This document shows positions 1-7,867 of a DNA stretch of 36,586 bases, piece after piece (position 1 is the stretch's first letter; every line of letters begins with the position of its first letter). Under the pieces are notes generated by a model. The model saw only the letters and a program-made list of their open reading frames with translations, was not told the origin of the DNA and searched no databases. Made by a program: the position numbers and the translations under genes. Source of the DNA: Frankiaceae bacterium (lineage in GTDB: Bacteria > Actinomycetota > Actinomycetes > JAVEEJ01); NCBI GenBank assembly GCA_030840515.1, contig JAVEEJ010000181.1, forward strand, positions 1 to 36,586. Reading direction: 5' to 3'.

Positions 1-61
1 GCTGATGGTCGCCGTACGGCTGTCAACGGGGGTCACTGGGCCGTTCGGGGGCTCAGGGTGA
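1..61 (+). other. left edge; possible 3' end of an upstream gene
   Basis: One forward frame is open from the window edge to a TGA at 59-61 (about 19 codons). It is too short to recognise, and its third positions are only moderately G/C-biased, so I cannot say whether it is the tail of an upstream gene or non-coding. Confidence 0.2.
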
Positions 62-87
62 CCGGGGTTCCTGCCGAGGGACCGGGC

Positions 88-831
88 ATGTCTTTGACCA
101 ATGACCTCGAGCGCACCCGGCGCGACCGCGCCCTGCTCGATGACCTCATAGCCAATCCGCAGCGCCTGGGCCCTGACTTCCAGCCCATCCGGCGGCTCGC
201 CGACGACACCGTGGTCGCTTACAAGGCGACCGGTCGCGGCCAGGCGGGCACCGACCTCGCGGACACCCTGACGCTGCTCGAAGCGGCGCAAGGGCTCGGT
301 GTGGTGGAGCGCCTGGACTGGGCGTTCCGCTGCCTCGCCTTCGACGTCGCGATCGACGCCGGGCTGCAGGCCGAGGTGCACCTGACGCCGGAGCCGGAGA
401 CCTTCGGCTCGGCCTGCCCTCCGCGGCTCGCGGTCTCCTTCGGTCGTGGCAAGCGCGCGCTTACCGTGGGCGCCGAGCTGCACCTGCAGGCGTTCGACGA
501 CTCGGTCGCGATGCGGCGTGCGGTCGACGAGTGGCGCGAGTACGGATGGAAGGTCGTCGTCGCCGACGTGGCGGACCGCGAGGACGCCGTGGGTCTCATC
601 CCGGTGCTTCGACCCGACTACGTCCAGCTGGACATGTCGCTGCCAGGGCGTACGGCGGTCGGCACCGCGCCGTCCGTGCGCCGGCTGGTTTCCGCGGCAC
701 TGGACAACGGCGCCGAGGTCATGGCGACCCGGGTCGACGTACCTTCGCGTCGTCCGGAGGCGGCTGAGCTGGGCGCGACCTGTGCCCGCGGTCTCATCCT
801 CGGCGCACCGGGACCGCTGCCGCGCTCCTAG
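88..831 (+). CDS. degenerate EAL-domain protein
   Basis: The 247-aa product follows the layout of an EAL (cyclic-di-GMP phosphodiesterase) domain. A FQPIRRLADDTVVAYKA segment near residues 41-57 matches the usual QPI...GYEAL opening, LDWAFRCLAFD (about 95-105) matches the next helix, and VLRPDYVQLDM (about 182-192) matches the pDyvKiD strand. The defining E-A-L is K-A-T and the metal-binding DDFG is replaced by ADVA, so the catalytic acidic residues are gone. I infer a non-hydrolytic protein that might bind a nucleotide or act as a scaffold. I chose ATG 88, with GAGGGA a few bases upstream, over GTG 58. The gene ends in a 15-bp tandem duplication that spans its TAG stop. The fold assignment is reasonable; the role is unknown. 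Confidence 0.65.
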   Translation: MSLTNDLERTRRDRALLDDLIANPQRLGPDFQPIRRLADDTVVAYKATGRGQAGTDLADTLTLLEAAQGLGVVERLDWAFRCLAFDVAIDAGLQAEVHLTPEPETFGSACPPRLAVSFGRGKRALTVGAELHLQAFDDSVAMRRAVDEWREYGWKVVVADVADREDAVGLIPVLRPDYVQLDMSLPGRTAVGTAPSVRRLVSAALDNGAEVMATRVDVPSRRPEAAELGATCARGLILGAPGPLPRS

Positions 832-849
832 CTCGCGCGCTCCTAGCTC
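821..849 (+). repeat. 15-bp-period tandem duplication over a stop codon
   Basis: CGCGCTCCTAGCTC occurs at 821-834 and again at 836-849. Each copy contains a TAG; the first is the stop of the EAL-like gene. Confidence 0.85.
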
Positions 850-853
850 CGCC

Positions 854-862
854 TGTGGACAA
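854..862 (+). promoter_or_regulatory. DnaA-box-like nonamer
   Basis: TGTGGACAA is the exact reverse complement of the actinobacterial DnaA box TTGTCCACA. It lies about 40 bp upstream of the EspC-like gene. A single nonamer can occur by chance, so function is uncertain. Confidence 0.35.
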
Positions 863-901
863 GCCCGGCGGCGGGTTCTCGGACCTGTCCAGACTCCCGC
901 C

Positions 902-1174
902 ATGCACACAGACGTCCACCCGGAGAGCCTGGGCGCTGCGGCTACTTCGTTGGCCCGCGTCGCGGCCGAGCTAGCCGAGGCGCGCCAACAGCTGTCCGCC
1001 GTACACGCGCGCTCCACCGACCTCGGTCGCGCCGGTGCGGCCGCAGCGCACGAGACCTGGCGCAGCGCCGACCGGGCGCTCACCGGAGTGAGCGAGAGCG
1101 TGTCCTCGCTGGGTGACGCGCTCCGGTTGCTGGCGACCGTCTACGCCGACGTAGAGCGCGGGGCCGTGCGGTGA
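902..1174 (+). CDS. small EspC/WXG100-like helical protein
   Basis: The 90-aa product is almost entirely amphipathic helix, with a break near the middle (ARSTDLGRAGAAAAHETW) that resembles the helix-turn-helix hairpin of ESX/type VII substrates. The opening MHTDVHPESLGAAATSLARVA resembles the EspC-type family (PF10824-like). It has no signal peptide or membrane segment. Its stop overlaps the GTG start of the large toxin-like gene by 4 nt (GTGA, 1171-1174), which suggests translational coupling. Such small proteins typically pair with the helical N-terminus of a larger substrate and carry it to the secretion machine; I infer that role here. No ESX core gene lies in the window. Start ATG 902 gives the normal length for the family. 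Confidence 0.65.
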   Translation: MHTDVHPESLGAAATSLARVAAELAEARQQLSAVHARSTDLGRAGAAAAHETWRSADRALTGVSESVSSLGDALRLLATVYADVERGAVR

Positions 1175-2451
1175 GCGCGACGGTGCTGGAGCCTCCCGCT
1201 CCGGCCTACCCCGCTCCCGTCACCCTGCCGCGGGTGGCGGCGAGCCCGGTTGATGCGCGCCGGCTCGCACGGGCTTATCGGGAGAGCGCGCGGACGACTG
1301 AGGACGCCGCGCGGCAGCTGCGTCAGGTGGTGCAGGGCCTGCCGTGGGCGGGTCGCGCGGCTCAGTCGAGGTGGGTACCTGCGGAGGTCGTGCTCGGGGA
1401 CTTGCACCGGCTCGCGGAGGGGTTGCACGAGGTGGCCCGCTCACTGGAGTCCTATGCGCACGCGTTGGACAAGGCGCACGAGAAGCACCACTGGTCGCTG
1501 AAGAAGCTCGCCGTCATCGGTGCCGTCGTTGTCGTGACCGCGGTCGCGGTGACCGTGACGATGGGAGCCGCGGCCGTTGCTGTCGGCACAGCTGAGGCGG
1601 CGCTCGCGGAGGGCGCTCTGGCCGGGGCTGGCGCGGCGGTCACTGCAGCGACTGCCGCGGAGGCTGGTGCCACCGCCTCACTGCTGTCCTCGGCCGGGAT
1701 GATGACGGGCCTGCGCGTGCTCGGGACGTTCGTGCTGCCGAAGCTCGCCCAGGCCGAGATCGCGGGTGGTTTGTCCGCCCTGCAGCAGGAGGTGTTCGCT
1801 GGGGAGATCTCTGGTTCGCAGGTCCTGCTCGACATGCAGCTCGGTCTGGCAGCCTCCGCGGCGACTGGGGCGGGCCTGCGCGCGGTGCGGGGCGCGGAGC
1901 TGACGGGTGCGGTGGGATGGGCGGCGCCCCATCTGGTGGTCGGCGCGGGCGTGGCAGGGACCAGTGCGCTCGGGCAGTGGGAGACGACGGGATCGGTCTC
2001 GGCGCAACGGGTGGCGCGCGACGGCGCACTCGGCGCCTACTTCTCGGGAGTCGGCTGGACCATCGCCCGCAACAGCGGGCTGGCCTACGCCACGCCCCGC
2101 GAGATCGAGCTCAGCAAGCGCTACAACTGGAACAACCCTGACACCCTCGCCAGACATGTCGCCGATCACGCCGCCGATCTCGGCATCACGAGCCCCGAGG
2201 AATACGTCCGGCAAGCACAGGCCCTGCTGCGCCGCGCCGAGGTGGGCGAAGTGGAATGGGGCTGGCAGCCTAGACATCGGTCCGTTGCAGTTTTGGACCG
2301 AACGAGTGGGACCTTCGCGACGTTCGATCCCGTGACCCGGGCCACGAAGACGCTCTACTCGCTGCTCGCCGGGGGCCAATCCGATTCGTATGTCACGTAC
2401 TACTGGAAGCGCTACGTGGAACCATGGCCCCGTGGGAAATGGGGAGTCTGA
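1171..2451 (+). CDS. polymorphic toxin-like protein with WXG-like head and BECR-type nuclease-like tail
   Basis: The 426-aa protein has three parts. Residues 1-108 are a helical, ESX-like head with an LPWAGRAAQ element. Residues about 112-290 are Ala/Gly-rich and hydrophobic, with at least one clear membrane-type stretch (VIGAVVVVTAVAVTVTMG). Residues about 310-426 form a separate polar module with LARHVADHAADLGI, SPEEYVRQAQALLRRA and DRTSGTFATFDP, which resembles the H...HG...Y...A..FL layout of Barnase-EndoU-ColicinE5/D-RelE (BECR) fold nuclease toxins. The order of delivery head, middle and variable C-terminal module, followed 1 nt later by a small likely immunity gene, is typical of contact-dependent toxins. 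I infer an RNase effector exported by a type VII system. The nuclease family is judged by eye from motif layout and could be wrong. Confidence 0.6.
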   Translation: MSATVLEPPAPAYPAPVTLPRVAASPVDARRLARAYRESARTTEDAARQLRQVVQGLPWAGRAAQSRWVPAEVVLGDLHRLAEGLHEVARSLESYAHALDKAHEKHHWSLKKLAVIGAVVVVTAVAVTVTMGAAAVAVGTAEAALAEGALAGAGAAVTAATAAEAGATASLLSSAGMMTGLRVLGTFVLPKLAQAEIAGGLSALQQEVFAGEISGSQVLLDMQLGLAASAATGAGLRAVRGAELTGAVGWAAPHLVVGAGVAGTSALGQWETTGSVSAQRVARDGALGAYFSGVGWTIARNSGLAYATPREIELSKRYNWNNPDTLARHVADHAADLGITSPEEYVRQAQALLRRAEVGEVEWGWQPRHRSVAVLDRTSGTFATFDPVTRATKTLYSLLAGGQSDSYVTYYWKRYVEPWPRGKWGV

Positions 2452-2452
2452 C

Positions 2453-2764
2453 GTGACGGATCCCGTGACGGTGTGCCCAGTCTGCGGCTGGCCACAGATG
2501 GAGGCTGACGATCGAGGCGAGCCCTTGGCACATGAGATCTGCGCCTGCTGTCGGACGCAGTTCGCCAAGAGCGAGTTCGACATCGAGTGGAGCTACGGGG
2601 TCGGCGATGACGGTGCTGCCTACCTGCTCCTCCGCAAGGCTTGGATCGATGCCGGTGCCCCTTGGGCACATGGGTCGCCACCGCCCGGATGGGATCCCGC
2701 GAAGCAGCTCGAGCAGGCGTTCGGGCGACCAGCTCACTTGCTCGACCCGCCACTCGAGGGATAA
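2453..2764 (+). CDS. CPCC-type Cys-rich protein, probable immunity protein
   Basis: The 103-aa product starts at GTG 2453, one base after the toxin stop. It has CPVCGW near residues 8-13 and CACCRTQF near 30-37, two paired-cysteine knuckles suggesting a zinc ribbon. It then has an acidic aromatic stretch (FDIEWSYGVGDDGAAYLLLRKAW). The arrangement matches the Cys-rich CPCC family (PF14206), small cytoplasmic proteins found among others next to toxins. Position directly after the toxin-like gene makes an immunity role the best inference. It has no signal peptide. Upstream open sequence in this frame overlaps the toxin gene and is not needed. Confidence 0.6.
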   Translation: MTDPVTVCPVCGWPQMEADDRGEPLAHEICACCRTQFAKSEFDIEWSYGVGDDGAAYLLLRKAWIDAGAPWAHGSPPPGWDPAKQLEQAFGRPAHLLDPPLEG

Positions 2765-2894
2765 CCGAGCGAGGCGCAGGTCCAGCGCTGCGGCTTGACC
2801 GCAACACGCCGGCGATTCTTGGTCCTGTCACGGTAACGGCGGTGCCACGGCGGCGAAGCGGACTAGCGCGGGCCCGCGGCGTCACGGCGACTGA

Positions 2895-2921
2895 CGATTG
2901 CCCCGCCCAGCGGGGCAATCG
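2895..2921. terminator. perfect hairpin between convergent genes
   Basis: CGATTGCCCCGC at 2895-2906 and its exact complement at 2910-2921 form a 12-bp stem with a 3-nt loop. It lies between the immunity gene (+) and the methyltransferase gene (-), so it probably terminates transcription from both sides. There is no T tract, which is common in high-GC actinobacteria. Confidence 0.75.
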
Positions 2922-2988
2922 CCATCGGCGCGAGGTCAGCCCCCTGGTGCCTTCAGACAATGGCGCCGCAAGGGCGACGGCGCGAAGG

Positions 2989-3792
2989 TCAGCGCGGCCC
3001 GAGCGCATAACACGCAACGGCAGCGGCGGCCGCCACGTTCAGCGAGTCCACCCCGTGGTGCATGGGAATGCGCACCGCCAGATCGCCCTCGCGCAGCGCG
3101 GATGACGACAGCCCCGGGCCCTCGGCCCCCAACAGCAGGGCCACCTTGTCCGACGCCGAGAAGGACAGCGACCGCAGATCCACCGCGTCGGGCGACGGAG
3201 TGAGCGCCAACAGCTGGAAGCCCGCATCCCGCAGCACGCCAAGGTCACCTGGCCAGGCATCTGCCCGCGCATAAGGCAGCTGCAGCACAGCGCCCATCGA
3301 CACCCGCACCGCGCGCCGGTACAGCGGGTCGGCTGACAAGGGATCGAGTACGACGCCGTCCATGCCGAGACCGGCCGCCGCGCGGAATACAGCGCCGACG
3401 TTCGTCGGGTTGTTCACCTGCTCCAGGACGACCAGCCGCGACGCCGACGACGCGAGTGTGGCGATCGACGGGACAGGAACCCGGCCGAACGAGGCGAGCG
3501 CGCCGCGGTGCACGTGATAGCCGGTGACGGCTTCGAGTACGGCGACCTCCGCCGTGAAGACCACCGCGTCGTCCGGCAGCACGTCGGAGAGCGTCGACAA
3601 CCATCGCGGCTCCGCCAGGACAGTGCGCAGTGGATACCCGGACCGGAGCGCGCGCTCCACCACCCAGGCTCCTTCGGCGATGAAGAAGCCACCCCCGGGC
3701 TCGATGGAGCGGCGGCGTACGACGTCGGTGAGGTCGCGGTAGTCAGCCAGCCGCGGATCGGCGGGATCCGTGATGGGGACGGCGGTGCTCAG
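2989..3792 (-). CDS. SpoU/TrmH-family RNA methyltransferase (CTG start)
   Basis: A 267-aa SPOUT-fold enzyme that transfers a methyl group from S-adenosylmethionine to a ribose 2'-OH of rRNA or tRNA. The conserved motifs are NNPTNVGAVFRAAAG (about 127-141), LLLGAEGPGLS, and IPMHHGVDSLNVAAAAA near the C-terminus, which form the knotted SAM site. Residues about 7-60 (ITDPADPRLADYRDLTD ... FFIAEG) are the usual substrate-binding N-domain. The first ATG or GTG in this frame is GTG 3663, which would delete about 43 residues of that conserved domain. Homology therefore runs up to CTG 3792, which overlaps the GroES-like stop as CTGA. I infer a CTG start with translational coupling. The exact RNA target cannot be read from sequence. 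Confidence 0.85.
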   Translation of the reverse strand: MSTAVPITDPADPRLADYRDLTDVVRRRSIEPGGGFFIAEGAWVVERALRSGYPLRTVLAEPRWLSTLSDVLPDDAVVFTAEVAVLEAVTGYHVHRGALASFGRVPVPSIATLASSASRLVVLEQVNNPTNVGAVFRAAAGLGMDGVVLDPLSADPLYRRAVRVSMGAVLQLPYARADAWPGDLGVLRDAGFQLLALTPSPDAVDLRSLSFSASDKVALLLGAEGPGLSSSALREGDLAVRIPMHHGVDSLNVAAAAAVACYALGPR

Positions 3793-4142
3793 AGGTAGAG
3801 CCCGGTCTGACCGTCGTCGAGCCGTGCCGCGGCGACTGCGTGGATGTCGCGCTCGCGCAGCAGGATGTACTCGGTCCCGTGCAGCTCGACCTCCGCGCGG
3901 TCCTCCGGATCGAACAGGACACGGTCGCCCGTCTGCACCGCGCGCACGGTCGCCCCGACCGCGACGACCTCGGCCCAGGCCAGTCGCTTGCCCATCTGCG
4001 CGGTCGCCGGGATGACGATGCCCGCACTCGATCGGCGCTCCCCCGCCTCGCCGTCCAGGCTGACGAGCACCCGGTCGTGCAGCATCCGGACCGGCAGCCC
4101 CGCGTGCTCGGAGGCGGCGTTGCGGGCGGCGTTCGCTGGCAT
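3789..4142 (-). CDS. GroES-like protein (divergent, no groEL partner here)
   Basis: The 117-aa product has a Cpn10 beta-barrel layout: PVRMLHDRVLVSLDGEAGERRSSAGIVIPATAQMGKRLAWAEVVAVG, then GDRVLFDPEDRAEVELHGTEYILLRERDIHAV. Against a canonical 95-100 aa GroES it has an N-terminal extension (MPANAARNAASEHAGL), and the mobile-loop region carries ERRSSAGI in place of the usual TASGI-type loop. No groEL lies in the window. It probably belongs to the divergent actinobacterial GroES-like group, so a co-chaperone role is not assured. ATG 4142 is preferred; GTG 4151 in the same frame would add three residues. The gene sits 18 nt after the PP2C stop and overlaps the methyltransferase start, so it is probably the third gene of an operon. 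Confidence 0.75.
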   Translation of the reverse strand: MPANAARNAASEHAGLPVRMLHDRVLVSLDGEAGERRSSAGIVIPATAQMGKRLAWAEVVAVGATVRAVQTGDRVLFDPEDRAEVELHGTEYILLRERDIHAVAAARLDDGQTGLYL

Positions 4143-4160
4143 GACGACCACGCTAGCGAC

Positions 4161-7100
4161 TCACAGCGCGAGCTCGACCCAGACCACCTTGCCGATGCCG
4201 GCCGGCCGGATTCCCCAGTCGCTCGCGACGCTGTCGACGAGGAACAAGCCACGTCCGCCTTCGTCGTCGAGCGCCGCCCGGCGCAGTCGCGGCAGGCTGC
4301 GGTCGGCGTCGGCCACCTCGACCACGAGCCCCTGCTCGCGGCAGCGCAGCCGAAGCGTGCACGGCGGGGAGCCGTAGCGCATCGCGTTGGTCACCAACTC
4401 GCTGACGATGAGCGTCACGGAGTCCGCGACGCCCTTGACCCCCCGCAGCTCGAGCTGCTCGAGCGCCCAGCGCCGAGCCAGCGCGACCTCGCCGTCGGCG
4501 TTCCCGATGTGACGGACCGACCACGCTGACGCGGCCTTGCGAGTGGGAGCGACGCGGGCGACGAGTACGGCGACGTCGTCACCGAAGTCCTCGTCGGCGT
4601 TGACCGCACGCAGCGCCGCCGCGCATAGTGCCGCCGCCGACTCGGTCACCCCGGCCAAGGCATCACGCACCAGGTCGATGCCGACATCGATGTCGCGCGT
4701 GCGCTCCTCGATCAGCCCGTCGGTGTAAAGGACGACCCCACCGCCGGGTGGCAGCGGGATCTCGGCCGCGACGTAGCGTGGGCCACCGACACCGAGCGGC
4801 GTCCCCACCACCAGGTCCAGCGTCATCGGCCGCGTTCCGTCGGGGTCGAGGATCAGCGGTGGTGGGTGGCCTGCGTTGGCCAGCACCACGGTGTTGGCCC
4901 CGGGGTCGAAGACCGCGTAGATCGCGGTGACGATCTGCACCTCCTCGAACCCGCGCACCACGCGGTCGAGTCCGGCCAGGACCTCATCGGGTGGCAACTC
5001 CATCGCGGCGTAGGCGCGTACCGCGGCCCGCACCTGGCCCATCACCGCGGCGGCCCGGATGCCGCGGCCCATGACGTCGCCGATGACCAAGGCGGTGCGA
5101 CCGCTCGACAGCGCGATCACGTCGAACCAGTCGCCGCCGACCTCGGTGCCCACCGTGCCCGGCACGTAGCGGTGCGCCACCTCGAGCCCCTCGGCCTCGT
5201 GGTGGTCCGCAGGCAGGAGGCTCTGCTGCAACGTCAGCGCGACCTCGGCGCGCTCCTCGAACTGGCGGGCGTGGCCGATCGCGGTCGCCGCACGCCGCCC
5301 CATCTGCGCGAGCAGGTCGAGGTCGTCCTCGCTCAGCCGGCGCCCCGACGGACCGTTGGCCAACGTCATCGTGCCGATGTTCTGCCCCGCGACGATGAGC
5401 GGCACGATGGCCACGGAGCGGTTGCCGATCTGGCGCAGGAGCTCGAGGTGCTCCTCGCCGCGGCCCCGCGTCTCGACGTACCCCTCGGGGAGCTCTGCCA
5501 GCAGTCGCGGTTCACCCGTGCGCGCGACCTCGTGCACGGTCGTGCTTCCCGTGTAGCCGTTCTCCAGGTCGACCAGCTTCGCCATGGCAGCGTGGAGCTC
5601 GGCATCCGCGTGGGCGAACGCCACCGCCCGCAGCCCTCGCTCGTCGGCGAGGTTGACCCAGCAGCAGTCGGCGAGCCGCGGCACCACGAGTCGCACGACC
5701 CGCGCCAGGTTCTCCTCGTAGTCGAGCGAGCTCGACAGGGTGCGGCCCACCTCCGCCAGCATCGACAGCCGGTCGCGCTGGTCCTGCGCAACGGACAGCG
5801 CGGCCCGCTCGGACTCGAGCAGCGCCGCGCGGTCGAGTGCCTGCGAGCACTGCGAGGCGATGGCCTCGACCAGCCGGCGCTCCTGGTCCCCGACCTCGCG
5901 CGATCCGTACCAGCCCAAGGTGAGCACGCCGAGCCTGCGATCGCGCACCTCGAGCGGCAGCAGCGCCATGGACTGCTCGCGCGCCTCGATGCCCGTCAGC
6001 ATCGGGTAGCGCGCATCGCGTTCGGTGAGGTCGTGCCACCACTGCGCCTGGCCCGCCCGGAAGACCTCGCTCGCCGGCAGCTCGGCATCCACCGGGAACG
6101 TCGTGAACCGCGTGCGCACCTCTGGGTCCAGCCCGACGGCCCGCACCAGCTCGAGGCTTCGACCGTCGGGGGTCACGTGGATCAAGCTGGCGTTGTCGGC
6201 GGCGAGCAGCGTCGCGACGCGACTCATCACGACCTCGGCGACGTCCTCCACGGTCCGCGCCTGGGACAGGCCACTGGTGATGTCGTGCAGCACCGCGAGC
6301 CGGGAGACCGCGGCCTCTGCCGCCACCCGCTGGCTCTCTGCAGTGCGGTGCGCCTCGCGCTCGGCCGCGTAGATGCGCGCCGCATCCAACGCGGCGCCGG
6401 CTCGGCGGCCGATCTCGGCGGCCAGCTCGACGTCTTCCGGGGGAAAGTGGCCCGCGTGCTCGGACGCCAGGCCGACCACTCCGACGACCCGGCCCCCGGC
6501 CATCAGGGGAACCGCCAGCGCAGCGCGCAGGCCCTGGCTCTCGAATGCGTGGCGTGAGGTGTCGCTGGGAGCGATGCTCGCCACGACCTCAGGCGTCATC
6601 TCGATCGCGACCGCCACGCCCTCCTCGGCTGCGCGCCGGTTGGGGTGCGCCGGCGGGTAGTCGACGAGAGCGCCAACCGGGCTCCAGCCCTGCGGAGGAC
6701 CGCCCTGAGCGTCGTGGACCAGAACCCGCCTGAAGGCGAGCGGCTCCTCGACCAGGTCGACGACGATGTGGGCGGCGAAGCTCGGGACGAACAGCTCGGC
6801 GAGGCCCGCCACGGTGCGCTCGAGGTCGAGCGCGACGCTGAAAAGCTCGGAGCAGCGGGACAAGAACGCCAGCCGCCGGCTCGCTGCGGCAGCCATCGCT
6901 GCGGCGGCGGTCGCCTCGCTGACGTCGATGACGACCAGCCCCAGGCAGGCCGGCCCCCCATCGGGCTCGAGCCGCAGCGCTGAGACTCGCCAGCTGCCAC
7001 CCTCGGCGCCCCCGGGCGTGACGACCAGGTCGAGTGCCGGGACGCCGGTGGCGAGGACCTGCGCGAAGCGCGACTGGAGCGGCCCGAGTGGCGGCACGGC

Positions 7101-7280
7101 TTCCCCGAGACCCTTGCCTGCGCAGTCATCGGACGGGGTGCCGGCGAGCTCTTCGAGCGCGCTGTTGAGCCGCAGGCAGCGCAGGCTCCCGTCGAGGACA
7201 GCGAGCCCGACCGGGGCGTGGTCGAACAGCTCCCGGTGCATCAGCAGCCCCTCGGCATCCTCCGACGCACCTGTGACCAC
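4161..7280 (-). CDS. PAS-GAF-GAF-GAF-PP2C(SpoIIE)-HATPase sensor phosphatase
   Basis: A 1039-aa cytoplasmic multidomain regulator. A PAS domain spans about 14-125, GAF domains about 145-300, 325-485 and 505-675, a SpoIIE-type PP2C domain about 690-910 and a HATPase_c anti-sigma-type kinase about 920-1039. PP2C metal ligands are visible: GGDWFD (715-720), GDVMGRG (734-740), LYTDGL (851-856) and DDVAV (901-905). The ATPase has an N-box E-L-V-T-N (961-965) and a GGRGLFLV lid. Known relatives act in Rsb/SpoIIA-type partner switching: the phosphatase dephosphorylates an STAS anti-anti-sigma factor and the kinase phosphorylates it. One chain carrying both activities could set the balance from GAF/PAS signals. 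No STAS protein is nearby, so the partner is unknown. GTG 7280 is 9 nt after the ybaK-like stop, indicating an operon. Confidence 0.9.
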   Translation of the reverse strand: MVTGASEDAEGLLMHRELFDHAPVGLAVLDGSLRCLRLNSALEELAGTPSDDCAGKGLGEAVPPLGPLQSRFAQVLATGVPALDLVVTPGGAEGGSWRVSALRLEPDGGPACLGLVVIDVSEATAAAAMAAAASRRLAFLSRCSELFSVALDLERTVAGLAELFVPSFAAHIVVDLVEEPLAFRRVLVHDAQGGPPQGWSPVGALVDYPPAHPNRRAAEEGVAVAIEMTPEVVASIAPSDTSRHAFESQGLRAALAVPLMAGGRVVGVVGLASEHAGHFPPEDVELAAEIGRRAGAALDAARIYAAEREAHRTAESQRVAAEAAVSRLAVLHDITSGLSQARTVEDVAEVVMSRVATLLAADNASLIHVTPDGRSLELVRAVGLDPEVRTRFTTFPVDAELPASEVFRAGQAQWWHDLTERDARYPMLTGIEAREQSMALLPLEVRDRRLGVLTLGWYGSREVGDQERRLVEAIASQCSQALDRAALLESERAALSVAQDQRDRLSMLAEVGRTLSSSLDYEENLARVVRLVVPRLADCCWVNLADERGLRAVAFAHADAELHAAMAKLVDLENGYTGSTTVHEVARTGEPRLLAELPEGYVETRGRGEEHLELLRQIGNRSVAIVPLIVAGQNIGTMTLANGPSGRRLSEDDLDLLAQMGRRAATAIGHARQFEERAEVALTLQQSLLPADHHEAEGLEVAHRYVPGTVGTEVGGDWFDVIALSSGRTALVIGDVMGRGIRAAAVMGQVRAAVRAYAAMELPPDEVLAGLDRVVRGFEEVQIVTAIYAVFDPGANTVVLANAGHPPPLILDPDGTRPMTLDLVVGTPLGVGGPRYVAAEIPLPPGGGVVLYTDGLIEERTRDIDVGIDLVRDALAGVTESAAALCAAALRAVNADEDFGDDVAVLVARVAPTRKAASAWSVRHIGNADGEVALARRWALEQLELRGVKGVADSVTLIVSELVTNAMRYGSPPCTLRLRCREQGLVVEVADADRSLPRLRRAALDDEGGRGLFLVDSVASDWGIRPAGIGKVVWVELAL

Positions 7281-7289
7281 CAGGGAAAT

Positions 7290-7817
7290 CTATCCCGGGC
7301 TGGCCAGCCCCAAGCACACCTCGGCCCGCGGCAGCTCGGCGAGCCGTGACGCCGGCAGCACCAGCTTCGAGCCGCGGATGCCGCTGCCCACCACGACTGT
7401 TCCGGCCTCCAGCACCGCGGCGTCGACGAGGACCGGCCAGGTCTCGGGCAGCCCGACCGGGGTGATGCCGCCGTACTCCATGGAGCTCTGCGCCACCGCG
7501 TCGTCCATGGCGGCGAACGAGGCCTTGCGCGCGTCCACCTTGCGCCGCACGAAGCCGTTGACGTCGGTACGTGTGGTGGCGAGTACGACGCACGCGACGA
7601 GCGTGGTGACCTCGCCGCGTCGCGCCGCCACCACGACGCAGTTCGCCGACCTGTCCATCGGCCAGTCGTAACGCGCGCAGAACGCTGCCGTGTCCGCGTC
7701 CGTCGGGTCGATCGGAGCCACCTGGACGTCGTCCCAGCTGAGCGTCTCCAGCGCGGCGCGCACCGAAGGCCCGAGCAATTCAGGCGCCGACCGCCACGGG
7801 ACCGGGTGCAGGCTCAC
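7290..7817 (-). CDS. YbaK/ProX-type aminoacyl-tRNA deacylase
   Basis: A 175-aa single-domain YbaK/EbsC-family protein. These proteins hydrolyse mischarged aminoacyl-tRNA (for example Cys- or Ala-tRNA) in trans. Visible features are a CVVVAARRGEVTTLVACVVLA strand region, the conserved lysine segment RRKVDARKASFA (about 90-101), a YGGITPVGLP loop (about 115-124) and a GSGIRGSKLVLPASRLAEL segment near the C-terminus. GTG 7817 is preceded by AGGA seven bases upstream. It is the first gene of the leftward operon ending in the methyltransferase and is divergent from the radical SAM gene across 50 bp, so promoters for both directions probably lie there. The specific tRNA substrate is not predictable. 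Confidence 0.85.
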   Translation of the reverse strand: MSLHPVPWRSAPELLGPSVRAALETLSWDDVQVAPIDPTDADTAAFCARYDWPMDRSANCVVVAARRGEVTTLVACVVLATTRTDVNGFVRRKVDARKASFAAMDDAVAQSSMEYGGITPVGLPETWPVLVDAAVLEAGTVVVGSGIRGSKLVLPASRLAELPRAEVCLGLASPG

Positions 7818-7867
7818 GCTCGGATCCTGCCCTTGCCAGCAGATCGAACGTGTGTTCCCCTAGGGCC

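Noticed and set aside
2765..2894. Extra small gene after the immunity gene
   Set aside because: Forward frames here lack a ribosome site and recognisable protein; the stretch looks like ordinary spacer before the terminator.
4866..6557. Long forward open frame antisense to the PAS-GAF-PP2C gene
   Set aside because: Composition is His/Arg/Gly-rich with no recognisable motif; it shadows a gene with clear domains.
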